DNA of 13,436 bases, taken from NCBI GenBank assembly GCA_024304875.1, contig JAMWZF010000048.1, positions 1 through 13,436 of the forward strand, given 5' to 3'. Position 1 is the first letter of the stretch. Each line of letters starts with the position of its first letter. Positions 11,984 to 13,436 of the stretch are shown here, in pieces. The translations under genes were made by a program, and so were the position numbers. Under the pieces are notes generated by a model, which saw only the letters and a list, made by a program, of their open reading frames with translations, was not told the DNA's origin and made no database searches. The DNA comes from Paracoccaceae bacterium (GTDB lineage: Bacteria; Pseudomonadota; Alphaproteobacteria; Rhodobacterales; Rhodobacteraceae).

Positions 11984-13436
11984 ATGGAGGCCTCACCCCC
12001 CATCCTGCGCTGGCTCTGGCGGCGCTATCTCTACCGGCACTGGCCCTGGCTGGTGGTGGCCTTCGTCTTCATGGCCGCCGAGGGGTCGATGCTGGGCGTC
12101 CTGTCGTGGATCGTCGGGCCGCTGTTCGACCAGGTCTTCGTCGGCGGCTCCTACGCGGCGCTGCAATGGGTGGGCCTCGTCATCCTCGGCATCTTCCTGA
12201 CGCGGGCGGTCAGCTCGGTGATCCAGCGGGTGATCCTGACCCGCGTGGCGCAGCGGATCGCCGCCAATATCCGCTCGGACCTCCTCCGCCACCTGATGAC
12301 GCTCGATGCGGGCTTTCACCAGTTCAACCCGCCCGGCACCCTGATCGAACGGGTGCAGGGCGACGTCGGCCAGCTCAACACCGTCTGGACCGGGATCGTG
12401 ACAGGCTTCGGCCGCGATCTCGTCTCGGTGATCGCGCTGTTCGTGGTGGCGCTGACGGTGGACTGGCAATGGACCCTCGTGGCGCTCGTCGGCATCCCGC
12501 TGCTGATCGCGCCCGCTCTCGTTGCCCAGAAATACGTGCGCAAGCGCGCCCGCCGGGCGCGGGTCCTCGCCGCGCTGATGTCCGTGCGCCTCGACGAGGT
12601 CTTTCACGGCATCGCGCCGATCAAGCTCAACCGGCTGGAGGAGGCCCAGGCCCGCCGCTACGAGGGACTTCAGGACGACCGGGTCGAGGCCGAGGTGAAG
12701 AGCGCCTTCGGCCAGTCGATAATCCCCGCGATGGTCGACATCATGGCCGGTCTCGGCTTTGTCGGCGTGCTGTTCTACGGCGGATCGGAGATCATCGACG
12801 GCACCCGCACCGTGGGCGAGTTCATGTCGTTCTTCACTGCCATGTCGCTGACCTTCGAGCCGCTGCGGCGGCTGGGAAACCTCACCGGCATGTGGCAGGC
12901 GGCCTCGGCCAGCGGCGAGAGGATCTACGAGCTTTTCGGCCAGCACTCGACCCTGGCCCTGCCCGCCAGTCCCGTGCCGGCCCCGACGGGCGCCCCCGCG
13001 ATCGTCCTGCGGGATGTCAACCTGTCGTACGGCGACACCCCCGTCCTCAGCGGCCTGACCTTCACGGCCGAGGCAGGCAAGACCACCGCCATCGTCGGCG
13101 CCTCGGGGGCGGGCAAGTCGACCATCTTCAACGTCCTGACCCGCCTGATCGAACCCGCCTCGGGCACCGTCACCGTCGGCGGAACCGAGATCACGGCCAT
13201 GGCGCTCGAGGACCTGCGCGGCCTCTTTTCGGTGGTCAGCCAGGATGCGGCGCTTTTCGACGAGAGCCTGCGCGACAACATCCTGCTCGGCGCAGAGGCG
13301 GACGAGGCGGCGATCGAGCGGGCGCTGCAGGCGGCCTTCGTGACCGACTTCCTGCCCTCCCTGCCCGACGGGCTCTCCAGCCCCGCCGGACCGCGCGGCT
13401 CGGCCCTGTCCGGCGGGGCTGGAGAGCCCGTCGGGC
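11984..13436 (+). CDS. ABC exporter, fused permease/ATPase (MsbA/MdlB type), 3'-truncated
   Basis: 484 residues are present of a typical half-transporter of about 600. An exporter-type membrane domain (about 15-300) shows hydrophobic helices near 22-45, 58-80, 140-182 and 245-270. The nucleotide-binding domain starts near 338 (AIVLRDVNLSYG), with Walker A GASGAGKST (372-380) and Q-loop VVSQ (417-420, Gln420). LSGG (475-478) starts the signature motif, but the family's next residues, QxQR, are replaced by AGEPVG. That change coincides with a perfect fold-back repeat, so bases after about 13417 are probably not the true gene. Walker B and the H-loop are missing. It would form a homo- or heterodimer in the inner membrane; such proteins flip lipids or export drugs or peptides, and the substrate is unknown. 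ATG at 11984 is chosen because the promoter-like motif sits just before it and the first residues resemble family N-termini. Confidence 0.92.
   Translation, partial: MEASPPILRWLWRRYLYRHWPWLVVAFVFMAAEGSMLGVLSWIVGPLFDQVFVGGSYAALQWVGLVILGIFLTRAVSSVIQRVILTRVAQRIAANIRSDLLRHLMTLDAGFHQFNPPGTLIERVQGDVGQLNTVWTGIVTGFGRDLVSVIALFVVALTVDWQWTLVALVGIPLLIAPALVAQKYVRKRARRARVLAALMSVRLDEVFHGIAPIKLNRLEEAQARRYEGLQDDRVEAEVKSAFGQSIIPAMVDIMAGLGFVGVLFYGGSEIIDGTRTVGEFMSFFTAMSLTFEPLRRLGNLTGMWQAASASGERIYELFGQHSTLALPASPVPAPTGAPAIVLRDVNLSYGDTPVLSGLTFTAEAGKTTAIVGASGAGKSTIFNVLTRLIEPASGTVTVGGTEITAMALEDLRGLFSVVSQDAALFDESLRDNILLGAEADEAAIERALQAAFVTDFLPSLPDGLSSPAGPRGSALSGGAGEPVG
13363..13436. repeat. 29-bp perfect inverted repeat ending exactly at the window edge (probable fold-back artefact)
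   Basis: Bases 13363-13391 and 13408-13436 are perfect reverse complements around a 16-base loop. The right arm begins with GTCCGGCGGG, the genuine codons for the ABC signature LSGG, which by chance complement CCCGCCGGAC at 13382-13391. From 13418 on, the sequence copies the left arm backwards instead of encoding the expected signature continuation. This is the pattern of a template fold-back during amplification or assembly. Confidence 0.85.

Noticed and set aside
10719..12200. 493-residue plus-strand open frame.
   Set aside because: It is antisense to the class V aminotransferase and then runs out of frame into the ABC exporter; no recognisable domain.
11993..12946. 317-residue minus-strand open frame.
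   Set aside because: It is antisense to the ABC exporter membrane domain, rich in His, Asp, Arg and Ala, with no motif.
13363..13436. A genuine programmed hairpin, terminator or recombination site inside the ABC gene.
   Set aside because: It lies within a conserved ATPase motif that it destroys, and it ends exactly on the last base; a fold-back artefact explains this more simply.
1..13436. CRISPR arrays, insertion sequences, prophage, toxin-antitoxin or defence genes, tRNA or rRNA.
   Set aside because: No spaced direct repeats, transposase or integrase motifs, or structural RNA genes were seen on either strand; the coding content is almost entirely metabolic or housekeeping genes.

Overview
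This window looks like chromosomal DNA of an alphaproteobacterium, most likely a member of the Rhodobacterales (Rhodobacteraceae/Paracoccaceae). The sequence is very G+C-rich with strong G/C third-position bias. The valyl-tRNA synthetase and the glyoxylate-type class V aminotransferase read like Rhodobacterales proteins, and short intergenic repeats ending in CCAAATACTC resemble ones I recall from that order. Both ends cut through genes (metF on the left, an ABC exporter on the right). The last bases fold back exactly on the preceding sequence, which suggests the right edge is a contig end.

Layout: (1) 1-1373, plus strand: 3' part of metF, then a PaaI-type hotdog thioesterase whose ribosome binding site lies in a 9-bp hairpin. 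(2) 1370-4700, minus strand: a form II CoxL-like molybdopterin-binding subunit, followed by an overlapping DUF2235 alpha/beta-hydrolase gene; this pair converges on the thioesterase through a shared CTAG stop. (3) 4701-4913: divergent intergenic region with candidate promoters and one dispersed repeat copy. (4) 4914-7994: valS, with a hairpin starting at its stop codon. (5) 7995-8218: a 21-bp inverted pair of the same dispersed repeat. (6) 8219-10687, plus strand: a DUF1992 protein, a HisC-like aminotransferase, a 59-residue membrane protein and a tyrosine/dual-specificity phosphatase. (7) 10668-11852, minus strand: a class V glyoxylate-type aminotransferase overlapping the phosphatase tail to tail by 20 bp. 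(8) 11984-13436: 5' part of an MsbA-type ABC exporter.

The genes are mostly housekeeping and do not form one pathway. metF (folate C1/methionine) and the glyoxylate aminotransferase (serine/glycine metabolism) both touch one-carbon metabolism but lie far apart. The CoxL-like protein normally needs FeS and FAD partner subunits, and neither is in the window. I see no phage, insertion sequence, CRISPR array, toxin-antitoxin or defence genes, and no tRNA or rRNA. No stretch over 300 bases lacks a gene.

I found no convincing new multigene system. The points most worth a second look are the exact fold-back that destroys the ABC signature motif at the right edge, the three-copy CCAAATACTC element with an inverted pair, the hairpin masking the thioesterase ribosome binding site, the repeated TTGCC/N16-17 promoter-like motif ending 8-9 bases before start codons (leaderless-type transcription), and the orphan CoxL-DUF2235 overlapping pair.
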